Origin: a virus | DNA length: 40,588 nucleotides | Direction: 5' to 3' (one strand) | Virus record (IMG/VR): IMGVR_UViG_3300013014_000059 | Coordinates: 1 to 40,588 of that record | Position numbers and translations under genes: made by a program | The notes under the pieces: model-generated | The model's input: the letters and a program-made list of their open reading frames with translations, nothing else | Databases searched by the model: none | What the model was told of the DNA's origin: nothing | Shown here: positions 40,530 to 40,588 of the stretch, one piece after another | How the letters are laid out: the number at the start of each line of letters is the position of its first letter | How positions within the stretch are numbered: position 1 is the stretch's first letter

Positions 40530-40588
40530 TTGATGTATCTCGAGAAAATCTATGTATAAAACTTTCTTCTAAACACGAATATTCGAGA
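40516..40588 (-). CDS. 3' end of a gene entering from outside the window
   Basis: A minus-strand frame is open from the right edge and ends at TAA (40516), giving 23 residues ending FIHRFSRDTSNERY. It overlaps the start of the 64-residue gene by 14 bases, the same packing used through this block, which is why I report it. It is too short to identify; other frames close sooner. Confidence 0.4.
   Translation of the reverse strand, partial: LEYSCLEESFIHRFSRDTSNERY

Noticed and set aside
1-40588. tRNA genes, integrase, transposase or attachment sites
   Set aside because: Gaps between genes are at most about 60 bp and show no cloverleaf or transposon ends; no such protein motifs were seen.

Overview
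This window is a fully coding stretch of a tailed-phage genome, most likely a T4-like marine myovirus of the cyanophage/pelagiphage type. The evidence is a gp6-like baseplate wedge gene at the left edge, a run of large tail and fibre genes, boxes matching the T4 late promoter (TATAAATA) in intergenic gaps, and a right-hand block with a T4 RNase H (rnh) homologue, dCMP deaminase, MazG-like and QueE genes among small proteins resembling conserved unknowns of marine T4-like phages. The DNA is visibly AT-rich. The host cannot be read from the sequence; an AT-rich marine bacterium is an inference. Family assignments rest on recognition of motifs and were not checked against a database.

Layout. (1) 1-3159, + strand: 3' part of the gp6-like wedge gene. 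(2) 3164-17830: one uninterrupted frame for a 4,888-residue repeat-rich virion protein. (3) 17838-18500: small conserved structural protein. (4) 18504-26072: four tail-fibre-like paralogues sharing an N-terminal module but ending in different tips (tail collar; unrecognised; two G2-like ends). (5) 26082-27946: two tandem paralogues of about 300 residues. (6) 28003-32551: an overlapping gene string with one small conserved protein, four GT-A-type glycosyltransferase-like proteins and one unknown protein. (7) 32578-33963: a radical SAM enzyme with an N-terminal twitch-like cysteine set. Here transcription meets the opposing block with only 8 bp between stop codons. (8) 33972-40588, - strand: thirteen compact genes plus a fragment, comprising small unknown proteins, the rnh homologue, queE, a fused AbrB-like/MazG-like gene, dCMP deaminase, a small membrane protein and a 64-residue protein.

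How it fits together. The + strand is a late virion-assembly module (baseplate, tail, fibres) followed by a cassette that could glycosylate or otherwise modify virion or host surface polymers. The - strand is mainly a nucleotide-metabolism and replication module: dCMP deamination, (d)NTP hydrolysis, primer removal and 7-deazaguanine chemistry. It also carries two late-type promoters, so part of its small-gene block is probably expressed late.

Most worth a second look: the giant virion protein with carbohydrate-binding-like and FG-GAP-like repeats; the glycosyltransferase plus radical SAM cassette, including a protein with a duplicated GT domain and differing DxD motifs; and a QueE whose third cluster cysteine seems displaced by a 38-residue insertion. 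No tRNA, CRISPR array, insertion sequence or integrase was seen, and no gap without a gene is longer than about 60 bp.
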